In this document: piece by piece, positions 1 through 5,790 of the stretch
How the letters are laid out: each line of letters opens with the position of its first letter
Numbering within the stretch: position 1 is the stretch's first letter
DNA from: JAICIG01 sp035532215
GTDB lineage: Bacteria > Planctomycetota > Planctomycetia > Pirellulales > JAICIG01
Direction of reading: 5' to 3'
NCBI GenBank assembly: GCA_035532215.1
Contig: DATKRK010000457.1
Span: 1 to 11,612, forward strand
DNA: 11,612 nt
Notes under the pieces: generated by a model
What the model saw: the letters and a program-made list of their open reading frames with translations, nothing else
What the model was told of the DNA's origin: nothing
Database searches by the model: none
Made by a program: the position numbers and the translations under genes

Positions 1-5
1 CGCCC

Positions 6-39
6 GGTTGCCTTGGCGGGTTACACCGCCAAGGCAACC
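6..39. terminator. Perfect 14-bp stem-loop, likely terminator of an upstream gene
   Basis: The arms at 6-19 (GGTTGCCTTGGCGG) and 26-39 are exact reverse complements around a 6-nt loop (gttaca). Only a short, interrupted T/C stretch follows (ttcgtccttcc), so it is not a textbook U-tract terminator. It could end transcription of a gene left of the window, or be a copy of a dispersed palindromic repeat. The pairing is certain; the function is inferred. Confidence 0.5.
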
Positions 40-150
40 TTCGTCCTTCCTGCCATTGAACGCCCGAGCAATGCCTGAGAAAACGCAACCGTGGCCCCGC
101 TAACCAGCGTCAAAACCACCCACAGATTCTGCGGAAGAGCCTATTATCGA

Positions 151-176
151 AGATTAGCGAGGATTAGCGATTTTTT
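151..176. repeat. Two tandem 10-bp repeats followed by a T run
   Basis: agattagcga (151-160) and ggattagcga (161-170) are tandem near-identical decamers, followed at once by six T residues. They lie about 100 bp upstream of the first Uma2 gene. They could be a regulator binding site or a fragment of an intergenic repeat. No convincing -35/-10 pair is visible between here and the gene, and the rest of 40-276 shows nothing recognisable. Confidence 0.3.
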
Positions 177-276
177 GGTTCTGGGGGCCTTGCCTCTTGC
201 CGCTTTGGGTTGCGACCTGGCGGTGATATGCTGAGAAAGAGGAGGGGTTTCTCTTTTTGCGGCGAGGACGTAAATC

Positions 277-948
277 ATGGCCACGCTCGAAGAATTGCGA
301 TCGCTCGAACCGCCGGCCGGCGGAAGCGTCCGGCTGTCGAACATCCCGTGGGACGTTTATGAAACGCTGCGCAACCAGGACGAAAACCGCCACATTCGCA
401 TGACATACGTGCGGGGGATCTTGGAAATGATGTCGCCGTCGAAACGTCACGAGCGCGTAGCGAGCATTCTGGGGCGTCTGATTGAGGCTTGGACGGAAGT
501 GAAAGGACTTGGAATTCAAAGCTGCCGCATGACGACTTTCAAGCGACAAGATTTGCAAAGCGGCCTGGAACCTGACAACTGCTATTACCTCCAGCACGAA
601 CCGCAAGTGCGCAATCGCGATGAACTCGATCTTTCGATCGATCCGCCACCCGACCTGGCGGTCGAAGTCGACGTGAGTTCGTCATCGCTCGATCGTTTGC
701 CCGTCTATGCCGCGATCGGCGTGCCCGAGGTTTGGCGCTGGCGACGCGAGCAGATTCAAGTCCATAGACTCGAGGGCGACTGCTATCGGACGTTCGATTC
801 GAGCCAGACTCTGGCCGGTTTTCCCATCGGCGAGGCCGCCGACCTGCTTCGTGAACGGCTGGCCAGCGACGACAACGCACTCGTGCGGAAGTTCCGCAAC
901 TTGATTTCCACCAATCCTGCCGGCGGGGCAGGGCAGGGGAGCGCATGA
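277..948 (+). CDS. Uma2 family (DUF820) endonuclease-like protein, SSSLDR subtype
   Basis: Predicted 223-residue cytoplasmic protein of the Uma2/DUF820 family (PF05685), which has a PD-(D/E)xK nuclease fold; its biological role is poorly known and no substrate can be assigned. Family marks are the YVRGILEMMSPS strand-turn (44-54), EPD (98-100), PPPDLAVEVD (123-132) and VYAAIGVPEVWRW (143-155). In the second Uma2 protein of this window a Lys (K137) sits eight residues before the conserved GV; here that position is Arg140, so the usual catalytic lysine seems replaced, as I recall for the cyanobacteria-like SSSLDR subgroup. The ATG at 277 follows GAGGA at 264-268 with 8 nt spacing. The last codons (AGGAGQGSA) are written by the GCAGGGCAGGGGAG repeat at 928-941. 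The stop overlaps the next start by 4 nt (ATGA), so the two genes are probably co-transcribed and translationally coupled. Confidence 0.85.
   Translation: MATLEELRSLEPPAGGSVRLSNIPWDVYETLRNQDENRHIRMTYVRGILEMMSPSKRHERVASILGRLIEAWTEVKGLGIQSCRMTTFKRQDLQSGLEPDNCYYLQHEPQVRNRDELDLSIDPPPDLAVEVDVSSSSLDRLPVYAAIGVPEVWRWRREQIQVHRLEGDCYRTFDSSQTLAGFPIGEAADLLRERLASDDNALVRKFRNLISTNPAGGAGQGSA
926..941 (+). repeat. Polar GGGCAGGG cluster (copy 1, perfect 14-mer)
   Basis: Two overlapping GGGCAGGG octamers (926-933 and 931-938) lie within a perfect copy of GCAGGGCAGGGGAG (928-941). This copy forms the 3' end of the Uma2 gene. Its AGGGGAG (935-941) is also the only Shine-Dalgarno-like sequence for the methyltransferase ATG at 945, although 3 nt is a short spacing. 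The same 14-mer recurs exactly at 9597-9610 and 10660-10673. Confidence 0.7.
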
Positions 949-2180
949 AAAACCGCATCGTCTTCTGGTTCGCAGTGCTCGGCGCGGCGTCGACCTTGGA
1001 CGCCGGAATTGCGGCGGCGCAGACCAAGCAGCAAATCGTCGAAGCCCGCAACCGCATGGTCGACGAAGAGGTCGCGGCGGCGGGCATCCGCAACCCGCGA
1101 GTGATCGAGTCGGTGCGCACCACGCCGCGGCACGAATTCGTGCCGGCCGTCGATAAAAAGAACGCCTACTGGGACATGGCCCTGCCGATCGGCGAAGGCC
1201 AGACGATCTCGCCGCCGTTCGTGGTGGCCTATATGACCGAACAGCTCGACCCGGAGCCGACCGACAAGGTGCTCGAAATCGGCACGGGCAGCGGCTACCA
1301 GGCGGCCATTCTCAGCCCGTTGGTCAAGGACGTGTATTCGATCGAGATCAAAAAGCCCCTCGGCGAACGGGCGGCCCGCACGCTGAAGCGGCTGAAATAC
1401 GAGAACATCCACACTAAGATTGGCGACGGCTACCAGGGCTGGCCCGAGCACGCGCCGTTCGACAAGGTGATCGTGACCTGCTCGCCGGAGAACGTGCCGC
1501 AGCCGCTGGTCGACCAGCTCAAGGAAGGCGGCCGGATGATCGTGCCGCTCGGCGAGCGATATCAGCAAACGCTGTACTTGTTCAAGAAGGAAAACGGCAA
1601 ACTGGTCAGCGAGGCGCTACTGCCCACCTTGTTCGTGCCGATGACGGGTACGGCCGAGGAAAAACGCGAGGTGCTGCCCGATCCCTCGCACCCGGCGATC
1701 TACAACGGCGGCTTCGAGGAAACCGCCGAGCGAGACAAGCAGCTCCGCCCGGCCGGCTGGCACTATCTGCGCCAAGGCCAGGCGGATCGCGACCAGCACG
1801 CCCCGCAGGGCGAATTCTGCCTGACGTTTACGAACCTTTCGCCCGGCCGCGCAAGCCAGGCCCTGCAGGCGTTTCCGATCGACGGCCGCGAGGTTCGCCA
1901 AATCGAGATTTCGCTCGACGTCCGCGGCACGGAAATTCGCCCCGGCCGAACGATCAACGACTTGCCGATGTTCGTCATCGTGTTTTACGACGAGCGGCGG
2001 GCGATCCTCAAAACGCTCGGCATCGGTCCTTGGCGCGGCACGCTCGACTGGCGGCACGAACGCGAGAAGTTCGAAGTGCCGACACGCGCCCGCGAAGCCA
2101 TCGTTCGCGTCGGCCTGTTCGGCGCCACCGGCCAGGTTTCGTTCGACAACCTGGAGTTGAAAGTGACGGAGCGAAAGTGA
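945..2180 (+). CDS. Exported protein-L-isoaspartate O-methyltransferase with C-terminal beta-sandwich-like domain
   Basis: A 411-residue protein. PCMT-family enzymes methylate the alpha-carboxyl of isoaspartyl residues using S-adenosylmethionine, starting repair of damaged proteins. The catalytic core spans about residues 28-232: PIGEGQTISPP (81-91) is the substrate-side signature, VLEIGTGSGYQAA (109-121) is SAM-binding motif I, and YSIEI (131-135) and KIGDGYQGW (158-166) follow in family order. Residues 1-25 form a signal peptide ending near AAAQ, so the enzyme is predicted to be exported. The usual enzyme is about 210 residues; here residues 250-411 add a domain beginning IYNGGFEE, passing GWHYL (271-275) and ending VSFDNLELKV (398-407), a pattern typical of galactose-binding-like or CBM-like beta-sandwiches. 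The start overlaps the Uma2 stop (ATGA). Export of a SAM-dependent enzyme is odd. An N-terminal anchor instead of a cleaved signal is the alternative. Confidence 0.88.
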   Translation: MKNRIVFWFAVLGAASTLDAGIAAAQTKQQIVEARNRMVDEEVAAAGIRNPRVIESVRTTPRHEFVPAVDKKNAYWDMALPIGEGQTISPPFVVAYMTEQLDPEPTDKVLEIGTGSGYQAAILSPLVKDVYSIEIKKPLGERAARTLKRLKYENIHTKIGDGYQGWPEHAPFDKVIVTCSPENVPQPLVDQLKEGGRMIVPLGERYQQTLYLFKKENGKLVSEALLPTLFVPMTGTAEEKREVLPDPSHPAIYNGGFEETAERDKQLRPAGWHYLRQGQADRDQHAPQGEFCLTFTNLSPGRASQALQAFPIDGREVRQIEISLDVRGTEIRPGRTINDLPMFVIVFYDERRAILKTLGIGPWRGTLDWRHEREKFEVPTRAREAIVRVGLFGATGQVSFDNLELKVTERK

Positions 2181-2229
2181 GCAGGAAGTCGGAATTCCGA
2201 GGTCGGAGAATCGTCGATCCCCTTCCCGC
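2181..2229. other. Short convergent spacer with a 12-bp palindrome
   Basis: This 49-bp gap separates the 3' ends of the methyltransferase gene and rodA. It contains the perfect palindrome TCGGAATTCCGA (2189-2200) but no T tract on either strand, so it is at best a weak bidirectional transcription end. Confidence 0.3.
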
Positions 2230-3366
2230 CTACCGCCTTTCCCACCGAAACGGCTCGCCGGCCAATTCGTAGCCGGGCCGCAATGCGATGTTGATCAGCA
2301 AACCCAGCGCCGCTGAATGCGCGACCAGGCCCGATCCGCCATAGCTGACCAAAGGCAGCGACAGCCCGGTGATCGGCAACAGGCCGACCGTCATGGCGGT
2401 ATTGATCAACGATTGCACGGCAAACAGGGCCACGACGCCGACGGCGACCAACCGCCCGAACGGCTCTTGCGTCGATTCGGCGATCGCCAGACCACGCCGG
2501 GAAAGCAGCACCACGAGTCCTAAGACGGCGCCGCTGCCCAGCCAACCCAACCGCTCGCCGATGACCGTGAAAATAAAGTCGGTGTGGTCCTCGGGCAGCC
2601 GATAGGCGGCCGGGTCGTCGACAGGTTCGCCGGCCGCCAGGCTGCCCCAGACGCCTCCCATCGCCAGCAACTGCTTCGCCTGGTGCAAGTGATAGCCGTC
2701 GTCGGTCGGGGTTTGCCCTGGTCCGGTTTGCTCGGCCAAGGCGGTGACGCGCGAGCGCTGTTCACGGCTCATCTGGCTCCACAGCGCCGGCACACACGCC
2801 AGCCCGCAGAGCGCGAGCTTGGCCAGATCGACGTGCCGCGCGCCGGCCGCGTAGAGCATGCTGAACAACACCGGCAAGAAAATCAGCGCCGTGCCGAGAT
2901 CGGGCTCGCGCAAGATCAGCACGACCGGCCCCAGCGCGATCGCCAGCGGCATGGCCAGTCCGCGAAAGCGGCGGTAATTATCGCGATACATCAGATACCG
3001 CGCCAGGGCCAGCACGAACGTCACCTTGGCGAATTCGGAGGGCTGCAAGCTGACGCCAGCCACGCGAATCCAACGGTGCGCGCCGTGAATCGCCGGAAAA
3101 AAATAGACCAACGCCAACAACGCGATCGCCGCCGCAAACAGCGCGTAGCTCCAACGGCAAAGCAGCCGATAGCTGGGCGCCGCGGCGAACGACATCGCGA
3201 CCAGCGCCAAGATCGACCAGATGGCTTGCTGCCGCGCAAAACGACCGTCGCCGCCGGCAAGTTCCTCGCTGCGTGCGATTCCCAACCAGCCCAGGAAAAC
3301 CAGCAGCGCGGCGATGACGGGCAGCGACCAAGGCAGTCGAGCGGGCCAAAGGGCAGGGGGGGACAA
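2230..3366 (-). CDS. rodA: SEDS-family peptidoglycan glycosyltransferase, RodA type
   Basis: Polytopic inner-membrane protein that polymerises glycan strands from lipid II, normally with a class B PBP in the elongation complex. With the start chosen here it has 378 residues, close to E. coli RodA. Numbered from that start, SEDS marks are HRWI (97-100), LQPSEFAK (107-114), REPDLGTAL (153-161), LPEDHTDFIF (257-266) with the presumed catalytic Asp263, and GLLPITGLSLPLVSYGGSG (328-346). HTDFIF and the short N-terminus favour RodA over FtsW. No ATG or GTG start exists near the N-terminus. The TTG at 3366 has AGGAAAGGA (3374-3382) 7 nt upstream, far better than the TTG at 3393, which would add nine residues and has no ribosome site. 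The gene stands alone: it converges on the methyltransferase gene and diverges from the TIGR03000 gene, with no PBP2 or mreBCD partner beside it. A planctomycete SEDS protein is notable because peptidoglycan was long doubted in this phylum. Confidence 0.93.
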   Translation of the reverse strand: MSPPALWPARLPWSLPVIAALLVFLGWLGIARSEELAGGDGRFARQQAIWSILALVAMSFAAAPSYRLLCRWSYALFAAAIALLALVYFFPAIHGAHRWIRVAGVSLQPSEFAKVTFVLALARYLMYRDNYRRFRGLAMPLAIALGPVVLILREPDLGTALIFLPVLFSMLYAAGARHVDLAKLALCGLACVPALWSQMSREQRSRVTALAEQTGPGQTPTDDGYHLHQAKQLLAMGGVWGSLAAGEPVDDPAAYRLPEDHTDFIFTVIGERLGWLGSGAVLGLVVLLSRRGLAIAESTQEPFGRLVAVGVVALFAVQSLINTAMTVGLLPITGLSLPLVSYGGSGLVAHSAALGLLINIALRPGYELAGEPFRWERR

Positions 3367-3373
3367 GCGGGTT

Positions 3374-3382
3374 TCCTTTCCT
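3374..3382 (-). promoter_or_regulatory. Ribosome binding site that decides the rodA start
   Basis: On the minus strand this reads AGGAAAGGA, 7 nt before the TTG at 3366. It selects that TTG over the in-frame TTG at 3393, which is preceded by ctcgcttgc without any Shine-Dalgarno match. A stop codon at 3403-3405 rules out any start further upstream. Confidence 0.65.
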
Positions 3383-3574
3383 GCTGCGGTCAAGCAAGCG
3401 AGCTAGGTTCGCCGCCCAGAGCTACGCGGGAGGAAGTACCCCGCTCGGGCGCGGCAGAACGCTCAGGAGCGGCATTTTAGGCCAGCGCTGCCATTTTTCT
3501 GAGCCCAGTCGCTGCTTTGCCGCGACCACCTCGCCGACGCGCGGCCACTCAGTAACGTAAGCCGTTTCACAAAA

Positions 3575-3588
3575 ACAACTTAAGTTGT
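3575..3588. promoter_or_regulatory. Perfect 14-bp palindrome, possible operator
   Basis: ACAACTTAAGTTGT is a perfect AT-rich palindrome in the 405-bp divergent spacer between rodA and the TIGR03000 gene. The half-site AAGTTGT recurs as a direct repeat at 3609-3615, 27 bp downstream, and TTCTAGAA (3603-3610) is another small palindrome between them. The arrangement suits a dimeric regulator. No protein-coding frame in 3367-3771 is convincing. On the minus strand TAAAAT (3474-3479) could be a -10 element for rodA, but no good -35 accompanies it. Confidence 0.4.
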
Positions 3589-3690
3589 ATTTCGTTCCCC
3601 AATTCTAGAAGTTGTGTTACGATGCGCCTGTTTCGCAAAGACACCCCATACACCCTATCTTTCTTGAGCCTAAAAAGCCCCGCAAATTGC

Positions 3691-3718
3691 TTGATTTACA
3701 AGCTATGGTTGGTATGTT
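3691..3718 (+). promoter_or_regulatory. Possible sigma-70-like promoter for the TIGR03000 gene
   Basis: TTGATT (3691-3696) and TATGTT (3713-3718) are separated by 16 bp and lie about 54 bp upstream of the start at 3772. Each hexamer keeps four of six consensus positions. The surrounding AT-richness, unlike the rest of the window, supports a promoter region, but planctomycete promoter consensus is poorly known. Confidence 0.35.
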
Positions 3719-3771
3719 TTGGGGGGAAACGTTCACCACTTTCCATGACTCTCAGGGGAGCAAGGACCATC

Positions 3772-4836
3772 ATGCTACGAAGGAATCTGAAAAAACTGAT
3801 GCTGGGAGCCGCTGCACTGACCATTGCGATGGCCGGCGGCGCGTCGCAGGCGAACGCCTTCTGGGGTCACTCCCACGGCGGATCGTCGGGGGGATCTTAC
3901 GGCAGTTCGGGCGGTTCGTACGGGTGCTGGGGTTCGTCGGGCGGCTACTATGGCTACGCCTCTTATGGGGGCTCGTGGGGTTCGTACGGCGGCTGGGCTT
4001 CGTCGGGCGGCTGCTGGGGCGGCCGACATCACCACCATCGGCACGCTTATCGGGCGGCTTATTACGGCGGTTCATACGGTGGCTGGGGTTCCAGCGGCGG
4101 TTCGAGCGGCGGATCGTACGGCAGCTATGGTTCCAGCGGCGGCGCGGTGATCGAAGGTCCGGCTGTCATGCCGCAGACGCCTCCTCCGCCGCCCGCCACG
4201 CACGCGCCCGCGTTGGAAAGCCCCACGCCCGCTCCGGGCGAGCTTCCGCCGGAAGCGCCCGCCGCGGGTGACAACACCGGCTTCTACCGCGGCGCTCGCA
4301 GCGCCACGCTGAGCGTTCACGTTCCGGCCGACGCCAAGGTGTTCGTCAACGGCCTGGCCACCCAGAGCACCGGCGCCGAGCGGCGTTACGTGTCGAGCGG
4401 CCTGCAAACCGGCTACAACTACACCTACGAGATTCGCGCCGAATTGGTCCGCGACGGCCGCCCGGTGAGCGAAACGAAAGTCATCAAAGTGCAAGCCGGC
4501 GGTAACGCCGACGTCGACTTCGAGTTGAACGGCGAACAGGAAGAGATCGCCGAGCAGCCGGTCAGCACCAGCCTGACGCTGCACGTGCCGGCGGACGCCA
4601 AGGTCTTCCTGTCGGGCAACGAGACGAAGAGTTTCGGCGAGACTCGCCGCTTCTCGACAACCAAGTTGACCGGCGGCCAAGAGTGGCAAGATTACGTCGT
4701 CCGCGTCGAACTGACGCGAGACGGCAAGACCTTGACGAAAGAAGAAACGGTTTCGCTCAAGGCGGGCGATGCTCGCGAGTTGACCGTCGAATTCGACGCT
4801 CCGCAAATCGCCCAGACGAAGGTCGATCGCCAGTAA
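3772..4836 (+). CDS. Exported Gly/Ser/Tyr-rich protein with two TIGR03000 domains
   Basis: A 354-residue exported protein of unknown function. Residues 1-29 are a signal peptide (basic MLRRNLKK, hydrophobic core, cleavage near ANA|FW). Residues 31-124 are almost only Gly, Ser, Tyr and Trp in SSGGSYG-type repeats, with a His cluster (RHHHHRH, 85-91) and Cys52 and Cys81. A Pro/Ala-rich linker follows (130-165). Two copies of the TIGR03000 domain occupy about 178-252 and 267-341; both open L.VHVPADAKVF or LTLHVPADAKVF and carry the ELVRDGR/ELTRDGK core. TIGR03000 is a planctomycete-restricted domain of unknown role. The start at 3772 has AAGGA (3762-3766) 5 nt upstream and begins the signal peptide; the frame stays open to 3622 but that extension lacks both. 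Composition suggests a low-complexity, self-associating envelope or surface protein, which is an inference. A strong terminator follows, so the gene is monocistronic. Confidence 0.88.
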   Translation: MLRRNLKKLMLGAAALTIAMAGGASQANAFWGHSHGGSSGGSYGSSGGSYGCWGSSGGYYGYASYGGSWGSYGGWASSGGCWGGRHHHHRHAYRAAYYGGSYGGWGSSGGSSGGSYGSYGSSGGAVIEGPAVMPQTPPPPPATHAPALESPTPAPGELPPEAPAAGDNTGFYRGARSATLSVHVPADAKVFVNGLATQSTGAERRYVSSGLQTGYNYTYEIRAELVRDGRPVSETKVIKVQAGGNADVDFELNGEQEEIAEQPVSTSLTLHVPADAKVFLSGNETKSFGETRRFSTTKLTGGQEWQDYVVRVELTRDGKTLTKEETVSLKAGDARELTVEFDAPQIAQTKVDRQ

Positions 4837-4867
4837 GCGATTGCCCGCAACAGTCTGAAAGTTTCAT

Positions 4868-4904
4868 CCCTCGCGCGAGCGCTGGCTCGCGCGAGGGTTT
4901 TTTT
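4868..4904 (+). terminator. Intrinsic (rho-independent) terminator
   Basis: A perfect 13-bp GC-rich stem, CCCTCGCGCGAGC (4868-4880) with its exact complement at 4885-4897, has a 4-nt loop (gctg) and is followed by seven T residues (4898-4904). It lies 31 nt after the TIGR03000 stop. A second, weaker GC hairpin (4938-4944 with 4953-4959) sits downstream in the same 333-bp gene-free stretch, before the inverted-repeat element at 5023. Confidence 0.92.
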
Positions 4905-5022
4905 GTTGCCGTCCGCTTTCGCCGCTTTCGCCGCTTGCGCCGCCGGCGCGGAGGCGGCGGCATTTCTTCTTTCGCGCATGTCAGCTCGACCGATAAACTA
5001 AAAGTCAAAGCTTACCGCCGCC

Positions 5023-5153
5023 GGTTTAAAAACAACCACCCTCCAAGTTGCTAAATCGCTTCCGCAAATATGTGGCAAACTGCCGGACAGGCACATGATC
5101 GCCTTGCAGGACGATCAGTTTCTGTTGTTCTGGCGGGTGGTTGTTTAAAAACC
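5023..5153. repeat. 131-bp element with near-perfect 19-bp terminal inverted repeats
   Basis: The left arm GGTTTAAAAACAACCACCC (5023-5041) and right arm GGGTGGTTGTTTAAAAACC (5135-5153) are reverse complements at 17 of 19 positions; the two mismatches lie in the A/T core. The 93-bp interior contains a nested hairpin: TGATCG (5096-5101) with CGATCA (5112-5117), extended by CC/GG around one bulged A. No reading frame fills it and no target-site duplication is evident. It ends 16 bp before the start codon at 5170, so it lies in the promoter or 5' leader of the HTTM pair. It could be a MITE-like element, paired operators, or a structured leader RNA. Confidence 0.6.
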
Positions 5154-5169
5154 TTTCCTGGGATGCGCC

Positions 5170-5790
5170 ATGAATTCACGTCACGCTGAACCGCCAACGG
5201 ACCGTCGCCTGGACGCGAAACGTTGGAGCGCGCCGGCGCGAATCGTCGTGAGCCTGCTGTTGGCGTGGCACGTGGTCGGCCTGCTGGTGTGGCCGTTGTC
5301 GGTGCCGCAGTCGATTCTAGGCGACGCTTTGCGGCCGATTTATCGCCCCTATCTCGAAGCGGCGTACCTGACGCACGGCTATAAGTTCTTCGGACCCGAT
5401 CCCGGCCCGAGCCATTTGATTCGCTACGACGTCGCGCGGGCCGACGGCTCGCACGCCCAAGGCGTATTTCCCGATCGCAACGAGCATTGGCCGCGGTTGC
5501 TCTATCATCGGCATTTCATGCTCAGCGAGTTCGTCAACTCGCAGCCTCCCGACGCCGATGTCGATCCCCGGCTGCCTTGGGAGCGCCGGCCGCTGTCGGC
5601 TGCGGAACAGACCTACGTCCGCTCGTATGCCGACCACTTGCTGGCCGCCAACCAAGGCCAAAGCGTGTCGCTGGAACTGGTCGAACATCTGATCCCCGAG
5701 CCCGCCGACGTGCTACGAGGCATGAAGCTCGACGACCAGCGATTGTATCGCGTGCGACCTCTGGGAACGTTTACCGGGAAGATGCCATGA
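5170..5790 (+). CDS. Membrane-anchored partner of the HTTM protein, function unknown
   Basis: A 206-residue protein I recognise only as the type encoded next to HTTM genes in planctomycetes. It has a basic, soluble N-terminus (1-24), one hydrophobic helix at about 25-44 (IVVSLLLAWHVVGLLVWPL), then an extracytoplasmic or cytoplasmic domain holding YKFFGPDPGPSHLIRYDV (71-88) and HWPRLLYHRHFMLSEF (106-121). It ends in LYRVRPLG (192-199). No catalytic motif is apparent. The ATG at 5170 lies just after the 131-bp inverted-repeat element and has only a weak Shine-Dalgarno match (CTGGGA, 5158-5163). The stop overlaps the HTTM start as ATGA (5787-5790), which implies co-transcription, translational coupling and probably a shared complex at the membrane. 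Confidence 0.72.
   Translation: MNSRHAEPPTDRRLDAKRWSAPARIVVSLLLAWHVVGLLVWPLSVPQSILGDALRPIYRPYLEAAYLTHGYKFFGPDPGPSHLIRYDVARADGSHAQGVFPDRNEHWPRLLYHRHFMLSEFVNSQPPDADVDPRLPWERRPLSAAEQTYVRSYADHLLAANQGQSVSLELVEHLIPEPADVLRGMKLDDQRLYRVRPLGTFTGKMP

Noticed and set aside
3622..3771. 50-codon upstream extension of the TIGR03000 gene
   Set aside because: The extension has no ribosome site and would bury the signal peptide that begins exactly at 3772 behind AAGGA.
3612..4271. 219-codon frame overlapping the TIGR03000 gene
   Set aside because: It is the +1 frame of a Gly/Ser-repeat gene and translates to an Arg/Gly/Leu-rich string with no ribosome site or conserved motif.
5487..5786. 100-codon upstream extension of the HTTM gene
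   Set aside because: It reads the partner gene out of frame and gives an Arg-rich, domain-free string; the overlap start at 5787 fits both operon structure and family length.
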